From contig NZ_LQIX01000024.1 of the NCBI RefSeq assembly GCF_001500045.1, positions 1 to 51,708 on the forward strand: a stretch of DNA of 51,708 nucleotides, given 5' to 3'. This DNA comes from Mycobacterium sp. GA-1199 (lineage in GTDB: Bacteria; Actinomycetota; Actinomycetes; Mycobacteriales; Mycobacteriaceae). The notes beneath the pieces were generated by a model. It was given only the letters and a program-made list of their open reading frames with translations. It had not been told where the DNA came from and did no database searches. A program made the translations under genes and the position numbers. Below are positions 32,540-40,974 of this stretch, piece by piece (the stretch's first letter is position 1; each line of letters starts with the position of its first letter).

Positions 32540-33285
32540 CGCTCCGTCCCGGTGGCGGCCGATATCCCCGCAGCCTTGTGAACCGGAGCCAACATCTGCT
32601 GTTCGGCGAAATACAACGAAAGCTGTTTGGGGTCGGCATGTTTGGCGAAAGTCGCTCGGTCCCACCAGGCCAGCCGCGTCTCGTAACGCTCATCGGGATA
32701 CGGCGTCGGAGGAATCTTCGTCGCCAGGATGCCGCCGGACGAGAGCCATCGCTTGAGCACATAGGAGGCCGCCGTCGCGACGATGAACTGAATGTCGAGA
32801 AGCCCCATCGCATGCAACGGTGTTCGGGAGATCGCGTAGGTGAGCTGACGGTTGCGATCGGGATCGTCAGTCACCCATGCGGTTTTCATCTCCACGACGC
32901 CGAATGGTAGCCGGTCGCTGATCATCTTCCGCACCGCATCGAAGCCCGGTTGGCCTTTCCACTCCAACAGCGCATGGGCCTCGTCGGCCGACTGGTAGGG
33001 CCCTTTCGCACGTAGGCCACCGACCACCTTTCCCGATCGGTCGACACAGGCGGCGAACAGGATGGTGTCCGAGCCGGTGTGCAACGCATCCATGTCGAGT
33101 GCTTTTGCGACACCGTGCTTGGTGTAACTGCGGGTGGCTCCCTGCACGAAATCCCGCCAGAGCTCAGGTTCGACCGCGGGGTGTGCAAAGGTGATCGTGC
33201 AGTCCGTCTCGGAATCCCAGAAACTGGGAGTCTGTCGCAAACTCGCGGCAACATCGGTGGCGGGCTGGAATTGTGCAACGGTCAT
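32536..33285 (-). CDS. FeeM/GNAT-like conserved protein (Rv1356c-like by position)
   Basis: 249 residues. The pattern DTILFAACVDRSGKVVGGLRAKGPYQSADEAHALLEWKGQPG resembles the strand 2-4 region of GNAT-fold N-acyltransferases and of N-acyl amino acid synthase (FeeM)-like proteins. It also has PFGVVEMKTAWVTDDPDRNRQL and AMGLLDIQFIVATAASYVLKRW. The acyl-CoA/ACP pantetheine loop is not clear, so the fold assignment is tentative. It is first in the operon with moeY and dcpA, with 4-bp (GTGA) and 1-bp overlaps. Position matches Rv1356c of M. tuberculosis. If an acyltransferase, it could supply the substrate that moeY modifies. Confidence 0.6.
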   Translation of the reverse strand: MTVAQFQPATDVAASLRQTPSFWDSETDCTITFAHPAVEPELWRDFVQGATRSYTKHGVAKALDMDALHTGSDTILFAACVDRSGKVVGGLRAKGPYQSADEAHALLEWKGQPGFDAVRKMISDRLPFGVVEMKTAWVTDDPDRNRQLTYAISRTPLHAMGLLDIQFIVATAASYVLKRWLSSGGILATKIPPTPYPDERYETRLAWWDRATFAKHADPKQLSLYFAEQQMLAPVHKAAGISAATGTER

Positions 33286-33585
33286 ATTCGTCCGATCCTC
33301 GCGCAGTTCCCATGGTCAGGTCGCTGCTGCTTACGTGTGGGTTCCCCACATCCATCTGAGTATCTCGCCGAGTGCTGTTTTATTACCAGCAAGCGCAGTG
33401 ATCTTGTTGTGAAAAGGCTTGTTGTCGGCGCGGAAAAGATGTTCGGCATGGTGCGATCGATCGCATACAGCTAATTGGCTCGGACCCGCTGCGGAATGGA
33501 AAAGGCCCGCACGCGGATACGGTGTGCAGACCCCCGATGCAGTGGTTCACCTGCGCTTGTGGCGGCCGAGTGCCACGCTGGATAG
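33286..33585. other. 300-bp divergent promoter region between the moeY operon and purU
   Basis: No gene recognised. It carries a 14-bp perfect palindrome at 33452-33465 and AT-rich stretches near 33375-33420. Promoters for both directions should lie here. Confidence 0.5.
33452..33465. promoter_or_regulatory. 14-bp perfect palindrome between moeY operon and purU
   Basis: TGCGATCGATCGCA is perfectly self-complementary. It is 121 bp before purU and 167 bp before the FeeM/GNAT-like gene. May be an operator for either unit, or chance. Confidence 0.3.
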
Positions 33586-34482
33586 GTGAGCGGGGGATAT
33601 CCGAGTCGGGGTGCAGGGAACCTACCTGTTAAGGATGTGGGCAGGTTGCTGCTTCGTTGTGTGGACCGTCCCGGATTGGTGGCGGCGGTCAGCGCATTTC
33701 TCGCCGCCGCCGGTGCGAACATCGTGTCGCTGGACCAGCACGCGACCCAACAGTCGGGCGGCACATTCATGCAGCGCACCATTTTTCACCTGCCCGGTCT
33801 GACCGCCGCACGCGACGAGCTCGAACGCGAATTCGCCGAGCAGGTCGCCATACCATTCGGTATGGACTTTCGGCTCACCGAAGCCGCAAAACCCAAACGG
33901 GTGGCGATCATGGCGTCCAAAGAAGACCACTGCCTGCTCGATCTGCTGTGGCGCAACCGGCGCGGTGAGCTCGACATGAGCGTGGCCATGGTGATCGCGA
34001 ACCATCCCGACCTCGCAGATCAGGTCCGGCCTTTCTCCGTTCCGTTCCTCCACGTACCCGCCAGTAGGGAAATCCGCGAAGACGCCGAACGTCGTCAGCT
34101 CGAGTTGTTGCGCGGCAACGTCGACCTGGTGGTCCTGGCACGCTACATGCAGATCCTCACGCCGCAATTCATTGCGGAGATCGGGTGTCCGCTCATCAAC
34201 ATCCATCACTCGTTCCTGCCGGCGTTCATCGGCGCCGCGCCGTACCGGCGGGCCAAGGAACGCGGGGTCAAGCTGGTCGGCGCGACGGCGCATTACGTGA
34301 CCGATGACCTCGACGAGGGCCCGATCATCGAGCAGGATGTGGTGCGGGTCGACCACCGGCACAGCGTGGAGGATTTGGTCCGCCTCGGATCAGACGTCGA
34401 ACGCGTTGTGTTGTCCCGAGCGGTGCTGTGGCACTGTGAGGACCGGATCATCCGATTCGGCAACCAGACCGTCGTCTTCTAG
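33586..34482 (+). CDS. purU: Formyltetrahydrofolate deformylase
   Basis: 298 residues. An N-terminal ACT domain (~19-95, VGRLLLRCVDRPGLVAAVSAFLAAAGANIVSLDQH) is joined to a formyl transferase-fold hydrolase domain (~100-298). Catalytic-type motifs are INIHHSFLPAF (Asn and His) and HYVTDDLDEGPIIEQ (Asp). It hydrolyses 10-formyl-THF to formate and THF, balancing one-carbon pools and feeding PurT; the ACT domain binds glycine/methionine in known enzymes. The frame starts at GTG 33586 (MSGGYPSRG), which gives an N-terminus ~18 residues before the ACT strand. A MaoC gene follows 33 bp later. Housekeeping gene. Confidence 0.95.
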   Translation: MSGGYPSRGAGNLPVKDVGRLLLRCVDRPGLVAAVSAFLAAAGANIVSLDQHATQQSGGTFMQRTIFHLPGLTAARDELEREFAEQVAIPFGMDFRLTEAAKPKRVAIMASKEDHCLLDLLWRNRRGELDMSVAMVIANHPDLADQVRPFSVPFLHVPASREIREDAERRQLELLRGNVDLVVLARYMQILTPQFIAEIGCPLINIHHSFLPAFIGAAPYRRAKERGVKLVGATAHYVTDDLDEGPIIEQDVVRVDHRHSVEDLVRLGSDVERVVLSRAVLWHCEDRIIRFGNQTVVF

Positions 34483-34515
34483 CGACGATCCTGTCGCCGG
34501 CACGAAGGAGAAGCA

Positions 34516-34968
34516 GTGAAGAAGTTCAGCGACCTCGACGAGTTCATCGCGGCCGAGGGCAGCCAGCTCGGCCCCACCGAATGGCTCGAAGTCACCCAGG
34601 ACCGCGTCAACCTGTTCGCCGACGCCACCGAGGACCACCAGTGGATCCACGTCGACCCGGAGAAGGCGGCCAACGGACCGTTCGGCGGAACGATCGCCCA
34701 CGGCTTGCTGACGTTGTCGCTGCTTCCGCACTTCTCGCACCAGCTGTACACGGTCGGCAATGTCGCGATGGCGATCAACTACGGATACAACAAGGTTCGC
34801 TTCATCACGCCGGTCAAGGTCGGCGCCAAGATCCGCGCCAGGGCCGAACTGACGAAGATCGATCAGCTTGACGGTGCCGTGCAGTCGACGATGACCACGA
34901 CGATCGAGATCGAGGGTTCGGAAAAGCCTGCCGCGGTTGCGGAGTCGATCGTCCGCTTCATCCGCTGA
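34516..34968 (+). CDS. MaoC-like (R)-specific enoyl-CoA hydratase, HtdZ-like
   Basis: 150 residues, a single hotdog MaoC domain. The hydratase-2 motif is LFADATEDHQWIHVD, with the catalytic Asp and His, followed by GPFGGTIAHGLLTLSL. It strongly resembles Rv0130 (HtdZ, 151 residues), which hydrates trans-2-enoyl-CoA to the (R)-3-hydroxy form. Start GTG 34516 follows GGAG by six bases. It lies 33 bp after purU, though a functional link is unlikely. It is convergent with the mycofactocin-type SDR, with a small stem-loop between their ends. It may serve beta-oxidation or fatty acid recycling. Confidence 0.92.
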   Translation: MKKFSDLDEFIAAEGSQLGPTEWLEVTQDRVNLFADATEDHQWIHVDPEKAANGPFGGTIAHGLLTLSLLPHFSHQLYTVGNVAMAINYGYNKVRFITPVKVGAKIRARAELTKIDQLDGAVQSTMTTTIEIEGSEKPAAVAESIVRFIR

Positions 34969-34971
34969 GGT

Positions 34972-34988
34972 CCCAGGGCGCCACTGGG
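34972..34988. terminator. Weak stem-loop between convergent genes
   Basis: CCCAG-GGCGCCA-CTGGG forms a 5-bp stem in the 26-bp gap between the MaoC and SDR stops. It could stop transcription from both sides. No U-tract. Confidence 0.28.
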
Positions 34989-34994
34989 TCGGCG

Positions 34995-35813
34995 TCAGTA
35001 CTGGGTGGAGCCCTGATCCACCGGAATGGCCGTCGCCGTCATGTGTTTCGACTCGTCACTGGCCAACCAGCACACCACGTCGGCGACGTCCTCAGGCTCC
35101 AGGATCCACGTCGGCAGAAACGGCGTCATCATGTGCTGTAACTGAGGATTGGTCTCCATCACCTTGCCGATCGCGGTGATCATGTCGCCGGAACCCATTG
35201 CGGTGTTGACGGGGCCGGGGTGCACGCTGTTGACGCGGATCGAGTGCTTGCCGAGTTCGGCGGCGAGCGCGCGGGCCATGCCGGTGACGGCGTGCTTGCT
35301 GGCGGTGTAGTGAACCATGAACGGCTGCAACTTGATTCCCGCAGCCGAGCTGATCAGGATGATGGACCCGCCGCGGCCACCGTCGATGATGTGCTGCGCG
35401 CCGGCGCGCACGGTGTTGAACGTGCCCGCCACGTTGATGTCCATCACGTCGCGGAAGTCCTCCGGCGTGATCTCGTCCCACACCTGCGGTGGTGAGACAC
35501 CCGCGTTGGCGACGATCACATCGAGCCTTCCGAACGCCGCAACCCCCTCGGCGACAACCTCGCCCAGGGTCTCGGCGTCGCGAATGTCGGTCTGTGAGGT
35601 GAGGATGCGCCGACCGGTGGCCTCGACCAGCCGGGCTGTCTCGGCCAGTTCCTCGGGTGTGGCATGGTCGTAAGGCACACAGTCCGGGAGCTTTCCGGCG
35701 ATGTCGACGGCGATGATATCGGCGCCCTCGGTGGCCATCCGTACCGCGTGTGCGCGGCCCTGCCCACGCGCGGCGCCGGTGATGAAGGCGACCTTGTCGG
35801 CGAGCCTGTTCAT
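34995..35813 (-). CDS. Mycofactocin-coupled SDR-family oxidoreductase
   Basis: 272 residues. TGAARGQGRAHAVRMATEGADIIAVDI at 12-38 holds the NAD-binding glycines. The insertion VPYDHATPEELAETARLVEATGRRI (~46-70) is typical of the TIGR03971 mycofactocin family. NAG at 103-105, ISSAAG (~164-169) and Y169-xxx-K173 complete the active site. Known of the family: these SDRs hold NAD tightly and exchange electrons with the redox peptide mycofactocin rather than free NAD. It overlaps the upstream acyl-CoA dehydrogenase by ATGA and ends the leftward unit of the catabolic island. It probably oxidises an alcohol made or used in that pathway. Confidence 0.92.
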   Translation of the reverse strand: MNRLADKVAFITGAARGQGRAHAVRMATEGADIIAVDIAGKLPDCVPYDHATPEELAETARLVEATGRRILTSQTDIRDAETLGEVVAEGVAAFGRLDVIVANAGVSPPQVWDEITPEDFRDVMDINVAGTFNTVRAGAQHIIDGGRGGSIILISSAAGIKLQPFMVHYTASKHAVTGMARALAAELGKHSIRVNSVHPGPVNTAMGSGDMITAIGKVMETNPQLQHMMTPFLPTWILEPEDVADVVCWLASDESKHMTATAIPVDQGSTQY

Positions 35814-36982
35814 GAGCGCTCCTTCTGCGCAGTCTTGACGAGATTGGACCCGATGATGAGCCGCTGTATCTCGCTTGTGCCCTCGTAAAGTCGCAACAGC
35901 CGGACATCGCGGTAGATGCGTTCGACGGGAACCTCGCGCATGTAGCCGCTGCCGCCGTGGATCTGGACGGCGAGATCGGCGACATCGCCGGCCATTTCGG
36001 TGCAGAACAGCTTGGCCGCCGACGGTGCCACCCTGCGGTCCTCGCCGGTGACCCACAGGCGCGCGGTGTCGCGGACCAGTGCGCGCCCGGCCATCACGCC
36101 GGTCTGCTGATCGGCGAGCATCGCCTGCACCAACTGGAAGTCACCGATCGGTGTGCCTCCCTGGGTGGCGGTCGCGGCGTAGGCGATCGATTCGTCGAGC
36201 GCCCGTTGCGCGGCCCCGACGGCCAGAGCGGCGATGTGTACGCGGCCGCGCGCCAACGAGATCATCGCGGCGCGGTAGCCGATGTCCTCGCTGCCGCCGA
36301 CGAGCGCTTCGGCGGGCACGCGCACGTCGTCGAAGCTGACGTCCGCCGTCCACGCGCCTTCCTGGCCCATCTTCGCGTCCTTGGCGCCGACCTGGACGCC
36401 GGCGGTGTCGGCGGGCACCAGGAACACGGCGATGCCGGCCCCGTCCGCGTCGGCGGGGCGGCTGCGGGCGAACACGACGAAAAGGTCGGCCGTCGGGGCG
36501 TTGGTGATGAACCGCTTCTGGCCCGTGATCACCCAATGATCGCCTTGCCGAACGGCTTTGGTGCGAAGCCCCGACGGATTGGAACCTGCGCCGGGCTCGG
36601 TGAGCGCGAACGATGCGACGACGTCACCGGTGGCCATCGGCTCGAGCCAGCGCGCCTTCTGCTCGTCGGTGCCGAAACCGACCAGGACCTGTCCTGCGAT
36701 GCCGTTGTTGGTGCCGAACATCGAGCGCAGGGCCAGCGAGGTGTAGCCCAGCTCCATCGCCAGCTCGACGTCCTGCGAGAGATTCAACCCCAGCCCGCCC
36801 CACTCCTGGGGTATGGCGTAGCCGAAGAGCCCCATCTTCTTGGCCTGCTCGCGAAGGTCGTCGGGGACGCGGTCGGAGGCCAGGATCTCCTGTTCGCGGG
36901 GGACCACCGCGGTGCGGACGAAGTGACGGGTCTGCGCGAGGATCTCCTGGAAGTCCTCGTCGCTGACTTCGGACGTCGTCAT
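35810..36982 (-). CDS. Acyl-CoA dehydrogenase
   Basis: 390 residues. LRLYEGTSEIQRLIIGS holds the C-terminal catalytic Glu (EGT). Other parts are GYAIPQEWGGLGLNLSQDVELAMELGYTSLALRSMFGTNNGIAG, then ASFALTEPGAGSNPSGLRTKAVRQ, then WVITGQKRFITNAPTADLFVVFAR. QIHGGSGYMREVPVERIYRDVRLL is the FAD-contacting C-terminal helix. Start ATG 36982 follows GGAGC by seven bases. It leads a two-gene unit with the mycofactocin SDR, and divergent from the fabG-like unit across a 167-bp promoter with an ATCATAT palindrome. Probably dehydrogenates the CoA ester made in the island. Confidence 0.95.
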   Translation of the reverse strand: MTTSEVSDEDFQEILAQTRHFVRTAVVPREQEILASDRVPDDLREQAKKMGLFGYAIPQEWGGLGLNLSQDVELAMELGYTSLALRSMFGTNNGIAGQVLVGFGTDEQKARWLEPMATGDVVASFALTEPGAGSNPSGLRTKAVRQGDHWVITGQKRFITNAPTADLFVVFARSRPADADGAGIAVFLVPADTAGVQVGAKDAKMGQEGAWTADVSFDDVRVPAEALVGGSEDIGYRAAMISLARGRVHIAALAVGAAQRALDESIAYAATATQGGTPIGDFQLVQAMLADQQTGVMAGRALVRDTARLWVTGEDRRVAPSAAKLFCTEMAGDVADLAVQIHGGSGYMREVPVERIYRDVRLLRLYEGTSEIQRLIIGSNLVKTAQKERS

Positions 36983-37078
36983 CCTGTGCTCCTGTCCCTC
37001 ATCTGTCCATCCGAGTGTCGATCGGTGCGACGGCGAACGCCCGCGCCGTGCGACCGGTCGGGCCATCGAATGGAGGCG

Positions 37079-37097
37079 ATCATATATGAAATATGAT
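37079..37097. promoter_or_regulatory. Operator-like palindrome in the divergent ACAD/fabG promoter
   Basis: ATCATAT-ATGAA-ATATGAT is a perfect 7-bp inverted repeat, very AT-rich against the local background. It is 97 bp before the ACAD start and 53 bp before the SDR start. The GntR encoded at 40300-40974, in the rightward unit, is the most likely binder. Confidence 0.55.
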
Positions 37098-37149
37098 GTC
37101 CGATTGATGCGGCCCCGGGTGGGCCTTGACCAGCGGAAGGGGTGATCAG

Positions 37150-37899
37150 GTGTCGCTGTTGGCCGGACAGACGGCGGTCGTGACCGGAGGTGCACAGGGT
37201 CTGGGATACGCGATCGCCGAACGGTTTATCGCCGAGGGTGCCCGGGTGGTGCTGGGCGATCTGGATCTGGCGGCGACCGAGGAGGCGGCCGAGCGGCTCG
37301 GCGGCGCCTCGAAAGATCCGGTCGCGATCGCCGTGCGTAGCGACGTCACCAAGGCCGACGACGTCGAGGCCCTGGTCGGTGCCGCCGTGGAGCGGTTCGG
37401 TGGTCTGGACATCATGGTCAACAACGCCGGGATCACCCGTGACGCAACGCTTCGCAAGATGACCGAGGAGCAGTTCGATCAGGTCATCGCCGTGCACCTC
37501 AAGGGCACATGGAACGGGCTGAAGGCGGCCGCACCGATCATGCGCGAGAACAAGCGCGGCGCAATCATCAACATGTCGTCGATCTCGGGCAAGGTCGGCC
37601 TGGTCGGGCAGACGAACTATTCGGCGGCCAAGGCCGGCATCGTGGGCATGACCAAGGCTGCCGCCAAGGAACTCGCCCATCTGGGCGTGCGGGTCAACGC
37701 GATTCAGCCCGGATTGATCCGCTCGGCGATGACCGAGGCGATGCCGCAACGCATTTGGGATCAAAAGCTCGCCGAGGTGCCGATGGGTCGCGCCGGTGAG
37801 CCCGACGAGGTGGCCAAGGTCGCGCTGTTTTTGGCCAGCGACCTGTCGTCCTACATGACCGGCACGGTCCTCGAGGTCACCGGCGGGAGGTACGTCTGA
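37150..37899 (+). CDS. SDR-family 3-hydroxyacyl-CoA/3-oxoacyl reductase (FabG-like)
   Basis: 249 residues. TGGAQGLG at 12-19, NNAG at 91-94, NMSSISG (~141-147), Y157-xxx-K161 and a C-terminal VLEVTGGRYV typical of FabG/3-hydroxyacyl-CoA dehydrogenase SDRs. The Asp after strand 2 (LGDLDL) favours NAD over NADP, which fits a degradative 3-hydroxyacyl-CoA dehydrogenase better than fatty acid synthesis. Start GTG 37150. Its stop TGA overlaps the thiolase ATG by one base. It heads the rightward unit: SDR, thiolase, ACAD, GntR. It would oxidise the 3-hydroxyacyl-CoA for the next enzyme to cleave. Confidence 0.93.
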   Translation: MSLLAGQTAVVTGGAQGLGYAIAERFIAEGARVVLGDLDLAATEEAAERLGGASKDPVAIAVRSDVTKADDVEALVGAAVERFGGLDIMVNNAGITRDATLRKMTEEQFDQVIAVHLKGTWNGLKAAAPIMRENKRGAIINMSSISGKVGLVGQTNYSAAKAGIVGMTKAAAKELAHLGVRVNAIQPGLIRSAMTEAMPQRIWDQKLAEVPMGRAGEPDEVAKVALFLASDLSSYMTGTVLEVTGGRYV

Positions 37900-39113
37900 T
37901 GCGTGAGGCCGTCATCTGCGAACCGGTGCGCACGCCGATCGGCCGCTACGGCGGAATGTTCAAATCGCTGACGGCCGTCGATCTCGGCGTCGCAGCGCTC
38001 AAGGGGCTGCTGGAGCGCACTGGAATTCAGGCCGAAGCGGTCGAGGACGTGATCCTGGGGCACTGCTATCCGAGCAGCGAGGCGCCCGCGATCGGACGCG
38101 TGGTGGCACTGGATTCCGGCTTGCCGGTGACCGTGCCCGGCATGCAGGTCGACCGGCGCTGCGGTTCGGGTCTGCAAGCCGTCATCCAGGCGTGCATGCA
38201 GGTTGCCAACGGAGACAACGACGTCGTGGTCGCCGGCGGCGCGGAGAGCATGAGCAACGTGACGTTCTACTCGACCGACATCCGGTGGGGGCCTGCGCCC
38301 GGCGGCGTCACGCTGCACGACTCGCTGGCCCGCGGACGCACCACCGCCGGCGGCAGAAACTACCCGGTGCCCGGAGGGATGCTCGAGACCGCCGAAAACC
38401 TGCGCAGGCAGTACGGCATCTCGCGTCAGGAGCAGGACGAGCTCGCCGTGACGTCTCATCGCCGCGCGGTGGCCGCCCAGAAGGACAGCATCCTGGCCGA
38501 GGAGATCATCCCCGTCAGCGTCCGTACCCGGCAGGGCGAGGAGGTGATCGACACCGACGAGCATCCGAGGCCGGACACCTCGCTCGAATCGCTGGCGAAG
38601 CTGAGACCCGTTCTCGGTAAACAGGATCCGGAGGCGACGGTCACCGCGGGCAATGCGAGCGGCCAGAACGACGCCGCATCGATGTGCGTGGTGACCACGC
38701 GTGACAAGGCCGAAGAGCTGGGTCTGACGCCGCTGGTGCGGCTGGTGTCATGGGGTTCGGCGGGTGTGGCGCCCAACATCATGGGGATCGGGCCCGTGCC
38801 CGCCACCGAGGTCGCGCTGGCCAAGGCGGGACTGTCGCTGCGCGACATGGACCTGATCGAGCTGAACGAGGCGTTCGCCGCACAGGCCCTTGCGGTGATG
38901 CGGGAGTGGAATTTCGGCGCGGCGGACACCGAACGCACGAACGTGCACGGTTCGGGAATCTCGTTGGGGCACCCCGTGGGTGCGACGGGCGGGCGGATGC
39001 TGGCGACGCTGGCGCGCGAGCTGACCAGGCGCGGCGCCCGCTACGGTCTGGAGACCATGTGCATCGGCGGAGGCCAGGGGCTGGCCGCGGTGTTCGAGAG
39101 GATCGGCGCATGA
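37899..39113 (+). CDS. Acetyl-CoA C-acyltransferase (thiolase)
   Basis: 404 residues. The nucleophile is C88 (DRRCGSGLQAV); NEAFAAQ, GHPVGATGGR with the catalytic His, and CIGGGQG with the second catalytic Cys are all present. So it is a complete degradative thiolase that cleaves a 3-oxoacyl-CoA with CoA to acetyl-CoA and a shortened chain. Usual length. The ATG overlaps the SDR stop by one base and the stop overlaps the next ACAD by four. It works with the other units of the island. Specificity for the chain or ring product is not shown by sequence. Confidence 0.95.
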   Translation: MREAVICEPVRTPIGRYGGMFKSLTAVDLGVAALKGLLERTGIQAEAVEDVILGHCYPSSEAPAIGRVVALDSGLPVTVPGMQVDRRCGSGLQAVIQACMQVANGDNDVVVAGGAESMSNVTFYSTDIRWGPAPGGVTLHDSLARGRTTAGGRNYPVPGGMLETAENLRRQYGISRQEQDELAVTSHRRAVAAQKDSILAEEIIPVSVRTRQGEEVIDTDEHPRPDTSLESLAKLRPVLGKQDPEATVTAGNASGQNDAASMCVVTTRDKAEELGLTPLVRLVSWGSAGVAPNIMGIGPVPATEVALAKAGLSLRDMDLIELNEAFAAQALAVMREWNFGAADTERTNVHGSGISLGHPVGATGGRMLATLARELTRRGARYGLETMCIGGGQGLAAVFERIGA

Positions 39114-40303
39114 CGAAACTCGCCCAGACGGTCGGCCTGACCGATGTACAGACCGAAATCCTTTCCACCGTACGCCAATTCGTCGAGAAGGAGATCATCC
39201 CGAACGCGCCGGAGTTCGAGAAGACCGACACCTACCCGCAGGCCATCGTCGATGCGATGAAAGAGATGGGACTGTTCGGGTTGATGATCCCGGAGGAGTA
39301 CGGCGGCCTCGGCGAATCGCTGCTGACGTACGCGCTGTGCGTCGAGGAGTTGGCGCGCGGCTGGATGAGCATCTCCGGTGTGCTCAACACCCACTTCATC
39401 GTCGCCTACATGCTCCGCCAGCACGGCACCGATGCGCAGAAGCAGCACTACCTGCCGCGGATGGCGACGGGGGAGACGCGCGGCGCGTTTTCGATGTCCG
39501 AGCCCGAACTCGGATCCGATGTCGCCGCGATCCGGACGCGGGCCACCCGCAACGACGACGGCACCTACCGGATCGACGGCCAGAAGATGTGGTTGACCAA
39601 CGGTGGCACGTCCACACTGATCGCGGTGCTGGTGCGCACCGACGAGGGGGCCGACAAACCGCATCGCAACCTGACCGCGTTCCTCGTCGAAAAGCCGGTC
39701 GGCTACGGCGAAGTGGCGCCGGGCCTGACCATCCCCGGCAAGCTCGACAAACTCGGCTACAAGGGCATCGACACCACCGAGTTGATCTTCGACGGCTACG
39801 TGGCCGGGGCCGACGACATCCTCGGCGAGGCGCCCGGACAGGGATTCTTCCAGATGATGGACGGGATCGAGGTCGGCCGGGTCAACGTCTCGGCACGGGC
39901 GTGCGGTGTGGGCATCCGCGCGTTCGAACTGGCGGTCCGCTACGCCCAGCAGCGCCAGACGTTCGGCAAGCCGATCTCGGAGCATCAGGCCATCGCCTTC
40001 CAATTAGCCGAGATGGCAACCAAAGTCGAGGCCGCCCACCTGATGATGGTCAACGCCGCCCGGCTGAAGGACTCCGGAGAACGCAACGACGTCGCGGCCG
40101 GCATGGCGAAGTACCTCGCGAGCGAGTTCTGCTCGGAGGTCACCCAGCAGAGTTTCCGGATCCATGGCGGCTACGGGTATTCCAAGGAATACGAGATCGA
40201 GCGGTTGATGCGCGACGCGCCGTTCCTGTTGATCGGCGAGGGCACCAGCGAGATCCAGAAGAACATCATCAGCAAGCGGTTGCTCGCCGACTATCAGGTG
40301 TGA
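39110..40303 (+). CDS. Acyl-CoA dehydrogenase
   Basis: 397 residues. LTDVQTEILSTVRQFVEKEI, then GLMIPEEYGGLGESLLTYALCVEELARGWMSISGVLNTHFIVAYM. GAFSMSEPELGSDVAAIRTRATR, WLTNGGTS, and RYAQQRQTFGKPISEHQAIAFQLAEMATKVEAA are typical. LLIGEGTSEIQKNIISKRLL has the catalytic Glu. The QQSFRIHGGYGYSKEYEIERLMRDA motif binds FAD. It is a full-length member. ATGA overlap with the thiolase, and its stop overlaps the GntR start. It performs alpha,beta-dehydrogenation of the acyl-CoA. With the leftward ACAD, the island has two such enzymes, perhaps for two chain lengths or ring states. Confidence 0.95.
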   Translation: MTKLAQTVGLTDVQTEILSTVRQFVEKEIIPNAPEFEKTDTYPQAIVDAMKEMGLFGLMIPEEYGGLGESLLTYALCVEELARGWMSISGVLNTHFIVAYMLRQHGTDAQKQHYLPRMATGETRGAFSMSEPELGSDVAAIRTRATRNDDGTYRIDGQKMWLTNGGTSTLIAVLVRTDEGADKPHRNLTAFLVEKPVGYGEVAPGLTIPGKLDKLGYKGIDTTELIFDGYVAGADDILGEAPGQGFFQMMDGIEVGRVNVSARACGVGIRAFELAVRYAQQRQTFGKPISEHQAIAFQLAEMATKVEAAHLMMVNAARLKDSGERNDVAAGMAKYLASEFCSEVTQQSFRIHGGYGYSKEYEIERLMRDAPFLLIGEGTSEIQKNIISKRLLADYQV

Positions 40304-40974
40304 CGGTGACAGCGCCCGAATTCGCCTTCCGGCCGCAACTCGCCGAGGACGTAGCACGTTTCGTGCGCAAGCGCATCTTCGACGGCACCTACGCCGCCGG
40401 TGAGTACGTGCGGCTGGACCAACTGGCCGCCGAACTCGGCATCAGTGTCACCCCGGTCCGCGAGGCGCTGTTCGAGCTGAAGGCCGAAGGGCTCCTGGCC
40501 CAACAGCCACGGCGCGGATTCGTCGTGTTACCCGTGACGGGCCGCGATCTCACCGACGTGTCGAATGTTCAGGCCTACATCGGTGGGGAGCTCGCGGCGC
40601 GCGCCGCGGCCAACATCACCGACGAGCAGTTACGCGACCTGAAGCAGATCCAGTCCGACCTGGAATCCGCATATGCCGCCGCCGACGACGAGCGGGCGGT
40701 ACGGCTCAACCACGAGTTCCACCGCGCCATCAACGTCGCCGCGGACTCGCCCAAGCTCGCGCAGCTGATGTCGCAGATCACTCGCTACGCCCCCGAATCG
40801 GTGTTCCCGGTCATCGCGGGTTGGCCGGAGAAGTCGAACGATCACCACCGCAGGCTGCTGGCCGCGCTGGAGCAGCACGACCAGGCCCTCGCCCGGGCCG
40901 AGATGTCCGAGCACCTCGCCGCGGGCGCGAAGCCCTTGATCGACCACCTCACAGAGCGGGGCGTGGTCACCTGA
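40300..40974 (+). CDS. GntR-family transcriptional regulator (FCD type)
   Basis: 224 residues. Winged HTH: LAEDVARFVRKRIFDGTYAAGEYVRLDQLAAELGISVTPVREALFELKAEGLLAQQPRRGFVV. The C-terminal FCD effector domain follows (AYIGGELAARAAANITDEQLRDLKQIQSDLE), with HEFHRAINVAADSP and NDHHRRLLAALEQHDQALARAEMSEHL providing His/Asp ligands for a metal. FCD GntRs sense carboxylic acids, including acyl-CoAs. Start GTG 40300 overlaps the ACAD stop; GTG 40306 is an alternative. It is last in the unit and overlaps the convergent ligase by 8 bp. Likely target: the ATCATAT palindrome at 37079. Confidence 0.92.
   Translation: MTVTAPEFAFRPQLAEDVARFVRKRIFDGTYAAGEYVRLDQLAAELGISVTPVREALFELKAEGLLAQQPRRGFVVLPVTGRDLTDVSNVQAYIGGELAARAAANITDEQLRDLKQIQSDLESAYAAADDERAVRLNHEFHRAINVAADSPKLAQLMSQITRYAPESVFPVIAGWPEKSNDHHRRLLAALEQHDQALARAEMSEHLAAGAKPLIDHLTERGVVT

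Noticed and set aside
34972..34988. Strong bidirectional terminator
   Set aside because: Stem is only 5 bp with no U-tract; kept only as a weak candidate.
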